A DNA stretch of 64,000 nucleotides from the NCBI GenBank assembly GCA_963989245.1, contig OZ022346.1, positions 6,187,426-6,251,425 of the forward strand, given 5' to 3'. The stretch comes from Nansenia antarctica. Taxonomy: Eukaryota > Chordata > Actinopteri > Argentiniformes > Microstomatidae. The position numbers were made by a program, and so were the translations under genes. Numbering within the stretch: position 1 is the first letter of the stretch; every line of letters begins with the position of its first letter. Shown here piece after piece: positions 1 through 10,640 of the stretch. Under the pieces are notes generated by a model. That model did no database searches and had not been told where the DNA came from. It worked only from the letters and a program-made list of their open reading frames with translations.

Positions 1-799
1 CGACACTGTTATCACAGTTGACACAGCGCGGAGCGAATTCCCTGTTAGAAATTGTCTCTCCCCCCGCTGATATCCTCCATGACGTGCTGCTGCTTAGAGC
101 AGCGGTGAACTCCCGGTTCAGTTTAAGGTTAAAAGCATAACTTCTCGGGGTGTCAGCGCGGTGGTTAAGGGCTCAAAATGACCGTATACCGATGGTGAAG
201 TTAGCAAAGGAGTATTGTGTTTCTACCACATTCACAGCCGGTGTTATTCACGGGCAAAGACGGTGCATAATAGCGATTTTTGTGTTATGCTTGTTGTAAA
301 TAAAAGTTCTATGATGCATTGAAATGACATTAAACTAAGATAATACGATGGTCAGCATAATTTTTCGAATCTTTATTAATAAGCTATTACAGAAACTGTA
401 GTGACATTTTCCAAGAGCGAATGTGGTATTTAAAGATGGTGGTTAGCGAAGAAATCTATGAACATGGGATGACGATTTCCATTGACCAATCAACGGTGTG
501 CAGCGTGACACGCAGCCTGGCAAAAAGTTTCCGGGTCTAAATTTGGTTCCTGGTTAAGAAGGGTAGCTAAAGAAGCGACCCGAACCGAGCCGAGGCGACC
601 CGGGCGACAAATGGAAAAGCGCCAAAGAAGCAGGCCAGCCCGGGGCTTTAGTCTACCTGACGCCAGAGGTCAAATCTGAAGTGGTTCCACGTCTAAAAAT
701 GAAGTTTACAACATTACAGTCTATAGAAACACTGTAGAAAGTTTCATGCTTTAGTCATAAAATGCACAAGTGTTATGCCTATCAGCCTCACTACAAATG
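1..799. other. Unassigned AT-rich sequence
   Basis: No coding exon, RNA gene or recognisable repeat could be supported. The short ORFs here show no familiar motif. Confidence 0.4.
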
Positions 800-960
800 C
801 AACTTACAGAGAAGCCACCCTTCTCTGCCCTCTCCCGCTCACTTGGCTTAATTCAGCCGCTATAATTGAGCCACTATCTCAGGGCGTAAATACAAAGCTC
901 ATTCTCAAGTATATTTGGTATTTATAGACTTTAGTACGTACGCAATTTTATTTTGCCTGT
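800..960. repeat. Left arm of an inverted repeat
   Basis: The reverse complement of this stretch matches 3045-3101 joined to 4829-4930. The shared landmarks are 'tataaataccaaatatact', 'agcggctgaattaagccaag' and 'gcgggagagggcagagaagg'. The right arm is split by the solo LTR at 3102-4828. It may be a foldback element or two inverted copies of one MITE. Confidence 0.55.
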
Positions 961-1483
961 CTGTGTGCGGCTCTTTAATCCATTCATTAAAAGTGTGTGG
1001 CTCGCTCGCTGTGTCTCAATAGCCGTCGTTTTGGTTTAGCAATTCATGGCACACGCCATACCTGCAAAAAAAAAAAATCCCCTGAAAATTGTATCTGAAA
1101 CACGTGTTGTCATGTTGGTGATTTTATCCACAACGGTAACTCAACATCCTCCCGGCTCCATCTCACCCCCCCAGCCAGGCGCTGTAGTGGAGCGCAGGGT
1201 TGCCAGACGGGATTGACAATTTCAGTCTAAAAGCTGCCGAATCCACCCGTCCAGAGTGACCAAAAGTAGCCCAATCTGCTAACACTGGAGCGGGACATCG
1301 GTTCCTCAATAAACAAGCCATGAGTAACCTTAATGTTAAAACCTTGTCCACGATTCTCATTCATTCAGGTGGGTTAAACAAACGGTATAAACGCCATAAT
1401 ACTGTTGGTTCAAATGTAATATATTAATGAACAAGTTCATGTCATGTTGTGTCAGTACAAACATGTTCTAATTACATTTTATT

Positions 1484-1840
1484 TTAGTGAAAAATCCAAC
1501 CTAACGTCACCCGCGATTGTGAAGCTAACTGTAACAAGCTAGTTAGCGAATGTCCTGTGCTTTGCTTTCCAGCTGTTTCCATGTTAGTCCACTCTGTGTG
1601 ATGTCTGTCTCCAAGTCCCTGCGCCAGGTGTTCTTGGGTCGGCCTCTCTTCCTTTTGCCTTGGGGGTTCCATCTAAGGGCCAGTCTGGTGGTGCTGGTGT
1701 TTGGTTTGCGTAGTGTGTGGCCGATCCATCCCCACCTTCTTCTCTTGATTTGTTCTTCCACTGGTTGTTCGCCCGTTCTCTGCCAGAGATCGTTGTTACT
1801 GGGTACAACAGCTAGTTTAATGTCAACCATGTCTCTATTC
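1484..1840 (-). pseudogene. RTE-like LINE ORF2 C-terminal fragment
   Basis: The minus strand reads a peptide with 'PVEEQIKRRRWGWIGHTLRK' followed by 'GKRKRGRPKNTWRRDLE'. Both are typical of the C-terminal tail of RTE-type non-LTR retrotransposons in fish. Neither the catalytic RT motifs nor an endonuclease are present, so this is a 5'-truncated relic. Small frame changes occur at its ends. Confidence 0.7.
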
Positions 1841-2069
1841 TCAATAATTTCTGTAATAATTGTACCAAATTGGGGCCAGTAACACTAACTTGTGTGTGAG
1901 TAAGTTATATGTGTGTGTGCAAGCATGTTTTTGATATTGTCAATCGTCTCACTTGTAATAGGTGAGCTGTAACACAAATATGTAAAAAAAAAAAAAAAAA
2001 AAAAATGTTTTAACAGTGCAGTTGATTTAGAGTTGAGAATAGCTAAATCTGTAATGTTCTCAAAAGAAA

Positions 2070-2575
2070 CAGGGTGGAGGAGAAGCTGCTGGTAACCTTC
2101 TACCACTCCATCATTGAGAGTGTGCTGACATTCTCCATCACAGCATGGTACGCTGGCTGCAAGGTAGTGGACAAAAAGAGACTGCAGAGAGTGGTGAAGT
2201 CAGCGGAAAAAGTAATCGGCTGTCCCCTGCCCTCCCTGGATGACGTGGCACGCTCTCGGTGCCTCTCCAGAGCAGGAATGATTCTTAAAGACCACCTCCA
2301 CCCTGGTCACCACCTGTTCAGCCTGATGCGCTCTGGAGTGAGGTACAGGAGCATAAAGGCTAGAACAAACAGGCTGTCCAACAGTTTCTACCCATGGACC
2401 ATCAGAACACTGAACAGTAGACATAAGACATGTTCATAAATGTTTATCTTATATGTGTATATGTTTGTGAATATGTGAATATGTTTTCTGTTTTTTTGCA
2501 CCTTCGGAAAAGCCACTACAATTTCATTGTATAGGCAACTGTACAACGACAATAAAGTCTATTCTATTCTATCTA
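2070..2575 (+). pseudogene. Non-LTR retrotransposon 3' fragment
   Basis: The plus strand codes about 120 residues matching the end of a LINE reverse transcriptase: 'FYHSIIESVLTFSITAWYAG', then 'LQRVVKSAEKVIGC.LPSLDD' and 'SGVRYRSIKARTNRLSNSF'. A short 3' UTR follows, ending in 'gacaataaagtctattctatt', a 3' tail form that recurs at 7.35, 36.77, 40.01 and 49.3 kb. The RT core is missing. Confidence 0.75.
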
Positions 2576-2937
2576 TTCTGTTTCTAAGGAGATTGAACCA
2601 GGTCCACCTGCTAGGAAAGATGTAGATTACTACCTACATACTGTAGCTGTCTCCTTTATTCATTACCTTAATGTAATATAAGTCAATTGTATAGAAAGAA
2701 CTCACCAAAATAGACTATTGCACAACTGATTTGAAACCCCCCCCTCAACCCCCCTATTCTGTACCTTGCCATGCCTTGGCTTTTGCTGAAATGACACCAC
2801 TGGTCTCATAGCCTATTGGAAATGTATTGCGTGTGTGTGAGTGAGAGCTTTTGTGAGCCTGCATGTATGATGTGGCTCTTTCTGGTACCCCAACAATTAT
2901 TTGGGGATCTTAGTCTCCAACTGGTTGGCCACCCCTG

Positions 2938-3101
2938 GGGCCTCATTTATAAAAAGGTACTTGAACGTCATCTTTGACTTTCACGTGAGCACATTTTTCT
3001 AAACGGACGTAAGCATAATTTATAAAACGAGCTGCGCTTGTTTAACATTGCATACGTGCTTCCTTCTATAAATACCAAATATACTTTAAATTGAACGCAG
3101 G
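2938..3101. repeat. MITE-like segment starting ggggcctcatttataaa
   Basis: The start 'ggggcctcatttataaa' recurs at 32335 and, inverted, near 15015. This suggests a dispersed nonautonomous element end. Its right part belongs to the inverted repeat with 800-960 and is cut by the LTR insertion. Confidence 0.45.
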
Positions 3102-3947
3102 TGTTACGACCCCCTAGATGGTCTAGGAATTAGGGGGGGGTAACAATTAAATAAAACCGGGGGGACAAGAATGAGAGGAGAAACAGCAATGTAAAATAAA
3201 CAAGATTTATTTTAGAATAAACAAAAAACTGGTTTCCGTGAAACTCCTGAACTCAAAACTACTCTATCAAAACAAAGAGCGAATGAATATATAATATTAA
3301 CGGTAATAAAGAATAAATGAAGAAACTTAATAGGCCTAGTGATCAAACTACAAATAACACTAAACACTGAACCTAAGACTAATAAACACAAACGACAAAA
3401 CTAAGGTATACAAAATTACAGCTGCATTTAACAATAACCAAAACAAAAACAACTCTCAAGCACACCTGGGGGCCATTCCACTAAAGGTGGATCAGTATAG
3501 CGGCGCTATAAATAAATGCGGCGCTCAGGGAACTCGAGATTGGATTTCAAGCCTCAGGTGATTCCTCGAATGAGGATCAGCCTTGTGTCATCAGTGTTCA
3601 CAGAAGACAGGCTTACAAATCTTCGATATGGGCGCGTGCACGCAGACATACGCAGCCCAGAAGAGTCGATCTGTCGAAATGAAGATACTCCACTCTGCAG
3701 GGGTACTACATTTGCGCAGCATTCCGAATTATTGATTTTTTATGAAGACGGAAAAATAAGATGTAAAATAGTGCAATACTGCCGCAATTAACAAGGCGAG
3801 GGAAATGGTTTGGCAAGAAATTGCTGACCGATTAAATGCGTAGGTCATACTAGCCCCAGTTATTGTTATATGTTCATATTTTAATAAATGAATATTTACT
3901 ACTGTGGTGATATCAGCAGCAGGCTACAAACCGTCATATCGCCACAA

Positions 3948-4020
3948 TGGCCTAGTGGTATCGACCGCTGCCATAGGATTTATTCGTCATTTTATATCGG
4001 TGGTTCAAATCCCTCTTCAG
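3948..4020 (+). repeat. tRNA-like box A/box B tract
   Basis: 'tggcctagtgg' fits the pol III box A and 'ggttcaaatcc' fits box B, with a TTTTT run shortly after. The acceptor ends do not pair and the T stem is poor. This is a tRNA-derived relic rather than a tRNA gene. Confidence 0.35.
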
Positions 4021-4177
4021 GCGCACTTTTTACTGCATTTCGTTGTCTGAATCTAATCTAAAATCTCATCTAAAAAAGTATGTAGGCTATAAAATTATGG
4101 TGCAGGCTAATTTACAAGAACTGACACGATTACAATGGTGTTTGAAACCTTTGCATGAAATCTTCGGTTAAATGTAA

Positions 4178-4275
4178 AAAAAAAAAAAATTAATGACTTA
4201 GTCAAGTCTCGAACTCGCAACCTTTGGAACTCGAGTCCGCAGCCTTAACCACTACGCCAGCCAGACCGCTGTGAT
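4178..4275 (-). repeat. tRNA-Ser-like SINE head
   Basis: On the minus strand 'tggcgtagtggttaaggc' resembles the D-arm/box A of a serine tRNA. 'gactcgagttcc' sits where the anticodon arm would be and 'gagttcgagac' resembles box B. A T-rich run follows at about 4175-4190. It looks like a short tRNA-derived retroposed element. Confidence 0.45.
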
Positions 4276-4833
4276 GACGGCAATGCAAGTTGAGAGAATT
4301 ACTTTTTTTTTTACACTCTTTTCTTTATTGATATATCGATCTATCTATCACACTTTCAAAATATCAAGTTATCTATCGATCGATCACACTTTCAAAATAT
4401 CAAATTATCTATCTATCACACAGTCAAACTATCTAATCTATCTATCTCGTGTGAAGTGGGAACTAATATTTCCTAGGGAGGAACTGTCGTTCGGGATGTA
4501 GTTTCCGCCTGTGAGCCTTTTTCGACGCGCGTCTCACTATAGCCTGTGTTTTAGCCTGGTCGCGACCAGGCTAGTTATATCTGACTCAGAAGGAGCTCAA
4601 CCAAGCAGCGAATTATTTGAGCCACATTGATGGCACCGAACGCAAGCTAACATTTTCGAGGCTTAAATCTTTATCGAGGCTTAGAACTTTATCGAGCTTC
4701 GTGGAATAGGGCCCTGTGCTCAATCAGGCCGTCGCCATGGCCGCAGGCAGGAGGAAGGACAATCACCTGGGAGAAACAACACAAGAAACAACACACACAC
4801 TACGGCTGCAACCACTACAGCCGTAACAGCAGG

Positions 4834-5161
4834 TGAATAGCGGCTCAAAGAAAAGCGGCTGAATTAAGCCAAGTGCTAAAATATAGGGTAGGCGTTCGTC
4901 TGGAAGCGGGAGAGGGCAGAGAAGGGTGATTTAACGTTTGATTACTAACCAGGCAAATGCTTGTACTCAAGTTGTAAAAGAAAATCATTTCTTAACTCAT
5001 TTTCTCGGCTGATAACAACATCGTTAATTTTAGTACGAGCCACATTCACTTCGCATGAATTACAGTATAGGCAGTGCGGCTCACATGCCTGTAATAACTC
5101 TGCATAACCAGTAGGTAATACCCGACGTACAGCTACGATCGTTTCCAGAGCAGTGGTATGG
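4834..5161. other. Right flank of inverted repeat and 3' flank of the zinc-finger gene
   Basis: Up to about 4930 this is the remaining right arm of the inverted repeat. From 4931 to 5161 lies the presumed 3' UTR and flank of the minus-strand zinc-finger gene. No clear AATAAA signal was identified on that strand. Confidence 0.35.
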
Positions 5162-6552
5162 TTACTCTCCTGTGTGTGTTCTCTGATGCTTCTTCAGGTG
5201 TCCTGCTTGACTGAAACTCTTCCCACACTGGGAGCAGTGGTATGGTTTCTCCCCGGTGTGTATTCTATGGTGAATCTTCAGGTCTCCTGCTTGACTGAAA
5301 CTCTTCCCACACTGGGAGCAGTGGTATGGTTTCTCTCCTCTGTGTGCTCTCTGATGAACCGTTAGTTGTCCTGCTTGACTGAAACTCTTCCCACACTGGG
5401 AGCACTGGTATGGTTTCTCTCCGGTGTGTATTCTCTGATGCTTCTTCAGGACTCCTGCTTGACTGAAACTCTTCCCACACTGGGAACAGTGGTATGGTTT
5501 CTCTCCTGTGTGTATTCTCTGATGATCCTTTAGGGTTCCTGCTCGACTGAAACTCTTCCCACACTGGGAGCAGTGGTATGGTTTCTCCCCGGTGTGTATT
5601 CTCTGGTGAATCTTCAGGTCTCCTGCATTACTGAAACTCTTCCCACACTGGGAGCAGTGGTATGGTTTCTCTCCGGTGTGTATTCTCTGATGCTTCTTCA
5701 GGTCTCCTGCTTGACTGAAACTCTTCCCACACTGGGAGCAGTGGTATGGTTTCTCTCCTGTGTGTATTCTCTGATGATCCTTTAGGGTTCCTGCTCGACT
5801 GAAACTCTTCCCACACTGGGAGCAGTGGTATGGTTTCTCTCCGGTGTGTATTCTCTGATGCCTCTTCAGGACTCCTGCGTCACTAAAACTCTTCCCACAC
5901 TGGGAGCAGTGGTATGGTTTCTCTCCGGTGTGTATTCTCTGATGCTTCTTCAGGACTCCTGCTTGACTGAAACTCTTCCCACACTGGGAGCAGTGGTATG
6001 GTTCCTCTCCTCTGTGTGCTCTCTGATGAACCGTTAGTTGTCCTGATTGACTGAAACTCTTCCCACACTGGGAGCACTGGTATGGTTTCTCTCCGGTGTG
6101 TATTCTCTGATGCTTCTTCAGGACTCCTGCTTGACTGAAACTCTTCCCACACTGGGAGCAGTGGTATGGTTTCTCCCCGGTGTGTATTCTCTGATGCATC
6201 TTCAGGTCTCCTGCTTGACTGAAACTCTTCCCACACTGGGAGCAGTGGTATGGTTTCTCTCCGGTGTGTATTCTCTGATGCTTCTTCAGGTCTTCTGCTT
6301 TACTGAAACTCTTCCCACACTGGGAGCAGTGGTATGGTTTCTCTCCGGTGTGTATTCTGTGATGCTTCTTCAGGGCTCCTCCTCCACTAAAACTCTTCCC
6401 ACACAGTGGGCAGCGGTAGGTCTTCTCTCCGGTGTAAGTCTGTGGGTGTGTTTTAAGGTGATTCTTCCGCCTCGAGCTCCTGTGTTGTTGATGGTTTCCT
6501 GGTGTGGTGGAGCTGGGCTCGCTGTCTGAACCTGGGTTGGAGCTCTGCTGGT
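5162..6552 (-). CDS. Zinc-finger gene, coding exon 3 (15 C2H2 fingers)
   Basis: The acceptor TTCTTACAG precedes 6552. The exon codes 462 residues: 44 residues of linker including a decayed half finger (RRKNHLKTH), then 15 fingers of exactly 28 residues. Every finger keeps C-x2-C and H-x3-H. Finger 1 is YRCPLC and the others are YHCSQC or YQCSQC. Fingers 4-5 and 12-13 are almost the same pair, as are fingers 8 and 11, so blocks of 84-bp units have duplicated. The stop (5164-5162) follows TGE with no C-terminal tail. Confidence 0.9.
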
Positions 6553-9500
6553 CTGTAAGAATAGGAACATATACAGGGTTACATAGGCAAGTTTATTTGT
6601 ATAGCACATTTTATACAACAAGGGCAATTCAAAGTGCTTTACATACAGCATCAGGATATTAAGAAAAAAAAATATAGAGAGAAATTAAATATCAACATTT
6701 GTTTATCTATCTAAGTAAGTCTCTCAGAGAGATAAACCTCTGCACCTCCTACAAGCATCGTACCACCATACAGGATTACGGTCAGATTATCACGGGGAGT
6801 GGCTGCACATATGATGCAAAAGAGGTTGATTATCATTATTACAAAATAATAGTAATAAATATGCTAATATTTGAAAATTGATATACATTATATACTGCAT
6901 CATAAATACACTTAATACACATTATATACTGTATCATGAATAAAATTGTATTTGTTCCATGTTGTTCCATGAAAATCAGTTGAGGATTACAGACATAATC
7001 AAATGTAGGCTACTGCAAGTACTTTGCTGCGATAGCTATAGCGAGACCTACTGTACAGTTTAGCATTCATAACTGTCTGTACATTGACATATAATATCCT
7101 ATCACTACTGCGTATGTAACTGGGCTAAAACCTGTGATTGAAATAGCTTTATACGAAGTAGATTTAGAACATGTCAGGATACTGGGTGGTAGAACGCACT
7201 TATCTCGGAAAAGTCATGAAAGGAGGGTCCTGAAATTTGATCGACTTCAAAGGTAGAATTTATTTTTACTCACTAGGTTAAATGACCCCACCCATGGGAG
7301 CCCCCCCTCCCAAATTTCGTTGTTTGGTACCTGTACTATATCAATGACAATAAAGACCATTCATTCATAATGACCCCATCTGTGACTTCTAGTGTTAATG
7401 ACCCCACCCATGGCTGTTCTAGTGTTAATGACAACACCCATGGCTGTTCTAGTGTTAATGACAACACCCATGGCTGTTCTAGTGTTAATGACAACACCCA
7501 TGGCTGTTCTAGTGTTAATGACCCCATCCGTGACTTCTAGTGTTAATGACCCCACCCGTGGCTGTTCTAGTGTTAATGACCCCACCCATGGCTGTTCTAG
7601 TGTTAATGACCCCACCCATGGCTGTTCTAGTGTTAATGACCCCACCCATGGCTGTTCTAGTGTTATTGACCCCACCCATGGCTGTTCTAGTGTTAACGAC
7701 CCCACCCATGGCTGTTCTAGTGTTAATGACCCCATCCATGGCTGTTCTAGTGTTAATGACCCAACCCATGGCTGTTCTAGTGTTAATGACCCCACCCGTG
7801 GCTGTTCTAGTGTTAATGACCCCACCCATGGCTGTTCTAGTGTTAATGACCCCACCCATGGCTGTTCGGGTGTTAATAATCTCGTTCAAAGCTCTGAATA
7901 ATTTTGTGACAGTAGAGAGCAGTAGAGGGCAGTAGAGAGCAGTAGAGAGCAGTAGAGAGCAGTAGAGGACAGTAGAGGGCAGTAGAGGGCAGTAGAGGGC
8001 AGTAGAGAGCGGCAGAGGGCGGTAGAGGGCGGTAGAGGGCAGTAGAGAGCAGTAGAGGGCAGTAGAGGGCAGTAGAGGGCAGTAGAGAGCAGTAGAGAGC
8101 AGTAGAGAGCAGTAGAGAGCAGTAGAGGGCAGTAGAGTGCAGTAGAGAGCAGTAGAGGGCAGTAGAGGGCAGTAGAGTGCAGTAGAGTGCAGTAGAGAAC
8201 AGCAGGGGGCAGTAGAGAGCAGTAGAGAACAGCAGGGGGCAGTAGAGAGCAGTAGAGAGCAGTAGAGGGCAGTAGAGAGCAGTAGAGTGCAGTTGCTATT
8301 CCTAAAATGGATTTTCTATCATATTTCTCTCTTGTCTGTTTTTATTATGTTTTATTCCCCAATTGTGTAAACTGATTCACTTACTTTAGACAAATGTAGT
8401 AAGTCACTTTGGATAAAAGTGTTTACATGTGACTGTCCTGTAGTCCAGGACTGGGTTAGATTGGGGATAAAAGTGTTTACATGTGGCTGTCCTGTAGTCC
8501 AGGACTGGGTTAGATTGGGGAACTAGCCCTGATATATTAACCCCACACAGCGGGAGAGAGCAGGACTGTCAGACGATGCAGGTACTGACTGACTTACACT
8601 GCACTGGCAGCATTGGTTTTACAACAGTGCAATGACACTCACCAATAACAAAGACTTACCATCCATCTCACTGTCTTTCATCTCCACTCTTCCTCTGTCC
8701 TCTTGTCCTCCACTCTTCCTCTGTCCTCTTCCTCTTCCTCTGTCCCAATGTGGGCTTTTCAGGGCTGGAGAACCACGGCCAGATCTGGGGGACTCGGTGC
8801 ATTCTGGTTCATACATGGTTACCATGGTTACATGAGCTGAAGAGGACCTGCGGCTGGAAACACTGGAGGCAGAAACAACGCAGGTCGATTAGACATGACA
8901 GACAAACAGTTCACTGAACTCCCATCTAGACTGACAGGACACGTCCTGCAAATGCAATAATAATATTACTGATTGCATTTGCTGTAATTTAAGGGTCTGG
9001 AAAGTAAACATTAAATGGTTCCAAATGTATTTTGTGTCCAGGAAAAATGTTGACACATAATAAACTATGAAAATAATCTTCTAGTTAGGCTCTACTTCCT
9101 GGTCAGACAGTTCTGAGGCTGTGTGGGCGTGGCCTTTGCACGCTTGACTGGCAGCTCCCTTCCAAGCCAGCTTGCTGCCTTATCATACATGACATTCATC
9201 TGTTAGACGTGCTTATAGTTCTGCCCTTTAACTACCAACTGTTTAATTACCTACTGTTTAATTACCTACTGTTTAGTTACCAACTGCCCTTTAACTACCT
9301 ACTCTTTAATTACCTACTGTTTAATTACCAATTGCCCTTTCATGTTTTAGGGTTAGCAGCATGTGTTAGTGTTAGCAGCATGTGTTAGGGGTTAGCAGCA
9401 TGTGTTAGGGGTTAGCAGCATGTGTTAGCGTTAGCAGCATGTGTTAGGGGTTAGCAGCACGTGTTAGCGTTAGCAGCATGTATGACTTACTGATCAGTTG

Positions 9501-10224
9501 TAGCACAACGGTGTTGGTCTGGTCTTCTAATTCGCTGCTGTATTTTCACAATATCCGCCGTGTTTAGTTTCTTCCCACACTGGACGTAGCACTGGCGCAT
9601 GTCCTCATGACCACAACTATGTTTCCTTTGCTCAGAGGTTTGCCCTGCCGCTGTCCTTCTCTGCTGCTCCTGTAATCCAATCACTGAGCTGCTCTTGTGA
9701 CCACCTGACTCAGGATGTGATTGGTCAGCTCTAGCGCTTTGCTGAGAGGAATTCCTACCATAGCACTCTTCGATCTTGAGCTCCTGACCTCCAGTCTTGA
9801 CCTCTGAACTGCCGTTACTGTCACTATCCATGTCATTACTGTCACTATCCATGTCATTACTGTCACTATCCATGTCATTACTGTCACTATCCATGTCATT
9901 ACTGTCACTATCCATGTCATTACTGTCACTATCCATGTCATTCGCTGCTTCGGAGAGGTGACACCCTGACGCAGATCTGCTGAGCATCTCATCTTTGGCC
10001 TTTTGGTTTTTGATAAAGTCCCGTAGAAAGCTGTCCCACGGTGTGTCGTACTCTTCTTTAATTTTGGGAGAGTGATGGTCCCTGTGGGTGGGAGGTGGTG
10101 GTGGTGGTGGTGGCTGGAGCCTAATAAGATTGTCCTTCCGGTGGTTCTGTCCTTCTGCCTCTGCATCAGGGGACCCAAGGTGTGTCCTCTGGCTCTCTGA
10201 CACTGAGTAAGCAGAAGCCTCCAT
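5162..10224 (-). CDS. C2H2 zinc-finger protein, three coding exons (whole gene span)
   Basis: Spliced model on the minus strand: 10224-9491, 8847-8660 and 6552-5162. The exon phases join cleanly (CA|G, then G|AC), giving 770 aa. Residues 1-307 are an acidic, Ser-rich N-terminal part without a KRAB or SCAN box. A short linker follows, then 15 consecutive 28-residue C2H2 fingers with TGEKP linkers, ending at a stop right after the last 'HTGE'. The family binds DNA in the nucleus, usually as a transcription regulator; the target is unknown. The fingers are nearly identical apart from helix residues (for example QAGVLKK, RAGTLKD, QAGQLTV), which points to recent duplication and homogenisation. 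The donors are GTAAGT in both introns. The model rests on ORF continuity, splice signals and similarity to other fish polydactyl zinc-finger genes. Confidence 0.85.
6584..6665. repeat. Fish dispersed-repeat tail motif
   Basis: 'caagtttatttgtatagcac' followed by 'ggcaattcaaagtgctttac' is a dispersed tail motif common in teleost genomes. It lies in intron 2 of the zinc-finger gene. Nothing further is recognised from 6666 to about 7124. Confidence 0.5.
7300..7372 (+). repeat. LINE 3' tail insertion
   Basis: The sequence from 'ggagccccccctcccaaatt' to 'caatgacaataaagaccattcattcata' matches 36706-36785 and 49245-49325. It is the 3' end of a non-LTR family ending in an ATTC-type tail. Confidence 0.6.
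7373..7876. repeat. 30-bp minisatellite, about 16 units
   Basis: The unit is 'gttctagtgttaatgacccc' plus 'acccatggct', with point variants. The unit equals the terminal 30 bp of the piggyBac-like MITE, including the TTAA target. The long ORFs across it on both strands are artefacts of a 30-bp period. Confidence 0.9.
7905..8292. repeat. 10-bp minisatellite (agtagagggc/agtagagagc)
   Basis: About 38 head-to-tail 10-bp units, with G/A and occasional T variants. It lies in intron 2 of the zinc-finger gene. Confidence 0.9.
8412..8521. repeat. Two-copy direct repeat of about 54 bp
   Basis: 'ggataaaagtgtttacatgt' to 'ggactgggttagattgggg' occurs twice in tandem with one substitution. Confidence 0.8.
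8660..8847 (-). CDS. Zinc-finger gene, coding exon 2
   Basis: The acceptor is CCGCAG before 8847 and the donor is GATG|GTAAGT at 8659. The exon codes 62 whole residues, including 'SSSAHVTMVTMYEPECTESP', a linker style I recognise from fish C2H2 genes. It is low-complexity near its end (RGRGRGQRKSGG). A nearer AG, inside the exon start, would cause a stop, so the upstream AG was chosen. Confidence 0.75.
9345..9482. repeat. Short tandem array gttagcagcatgtgttaggg
   Basis: About seven units of 18-21 bp. On the gene strand it begins a few bases inside intron 1, after the exon 1 donor. The donor itself is not part of the unit. Confidence 0.8.
9491..10224 (-). CDS. Zinc-finger gene, coding exon 1
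   Basis: It starts at the ATG at 10224 (peptide MEASAYSVSESQ) and ends in a GTAAGT donor at 9490-9485. It codes 244 residues plus two bases. It contains a proline run (10096-10124 region) and six tandem 21-bp units at 9826-9948 coding 'NDMDSDS'. This gives an acidic, casein-kinase-like serine patch that is probably length-variable. A short 5' UTR may begin after a weak AG acceptor near 10260. Confidence 0.8.
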
Positions 10225-10359
10225 CTCTCTGCCCAGATGGACAGTTCACAGTGCAGGGAATCCTACCAACACAGATGATCAAAATATTAAAACAGAGTGA
10301 GGAAATTTAATCAAAACATTGAACATTTCTTTTTCCAGAATTGGAAAACAGTAGCCAAG

Positions 10360-10640
10360 CTACAGTTAGGTCCATTTGGACTCTTTGACAGAACTGTTGT
10401 CATTTTAGTTGTTTACCAAAACATATTCAAGTTATAGAATGAATATGGCCTTAAAGTGCAGACTGTCAAACACCCTCTTTAATTTGAGGGTATCCAGATC
10501 CAAGTTGGAGGAATGGTTTAGATGTTACAGCTCTTTAATACGTGGCACCCTCCTTTTCAAGGGACCATAAGCAACTGGCCCAATGACGTGACGTGATGTC
10601 CAAACCCCTTTATGAAGTTAAAATAAGGAAAATGTTTATA
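10360..10640 (+). mobile_element. Tc1-like 5' terminal fragment
   Basis: 'tacagttaggtccatttgga', then 'ccttaaagtgcagactgtca' and 'gggtatccagatccaagttg', resembles the start of the Tc1-like element at 36.93-38.49 kb. No transposase follows. The flank at 10641-11160 holds nothing else I can name. Confidence 0.55.

Larger units (their letters stand above)
3467..4712. mobile_element. Nonautonomous TIR transposon nested in the solo LTR
   Basis: The left end 'gggggccattccactaaag' and the reverse complement of the right end 'gggccctattccacgaag' are inverted repeats. The interior has no transposase. It holds a tRNA-like tract, a SINE-like tract, a cluster of 'atctatc' repeats (about 4325-4450) and a 22-bp perfect palindrome at 4552-4573. 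The superfamily and target duplication were not resolved. Confidence 0.5.
3102..4828. mobile_element. Solo LTR with 5-bp target duplication, carrying a nested transposon
   Basis: The segment begins 'tgttacgacccc' and ends 'ccgtaaca', a TG...CA pair with short inverted ends. It is flanked by 'gcagg' on both sides (3097-3101 and 4829-4833). Removing it and one 'gcagg' rejoins the right arm of the inverted repeat whose left arm lies at 800-960. That supports a true insertion. The LTR itself is interrupted by a TIR element at about 3467-4712. No internal retroelement genes are present. Confidence 0.6.
7125..7880. mobile_element. piggyBac-like MITE copy with expanded end
   Basis: 'ggatactgggtggtagaacg' and 'gaaaggagggtcctgaaatt' match the interior of the TTAA-flanked element at 18524-18845 and of the copy at 48769-49548. 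The left end is missing. The right end has become a minisatellite (7373-7876). A LINE 3' tail (about 7300-7372) is inserted just before the array. Confidence 0.65.

Noticed and set aside
3948..4020. Functional tRNA gene
   Set aside because: Box A and B are present, but the acceptor stem does not pair and the T stem has mismatches.
5153..6529. Plus-strand ORFs opposite the zinc fingers
   Set aside because: They are mirror frames of the 84-bp finger repeat.
7905..8292. CRISPR array
   Set aside because: The units are head-to-tail 10-mers with no unique spacers. The window is vertebrate DNA.
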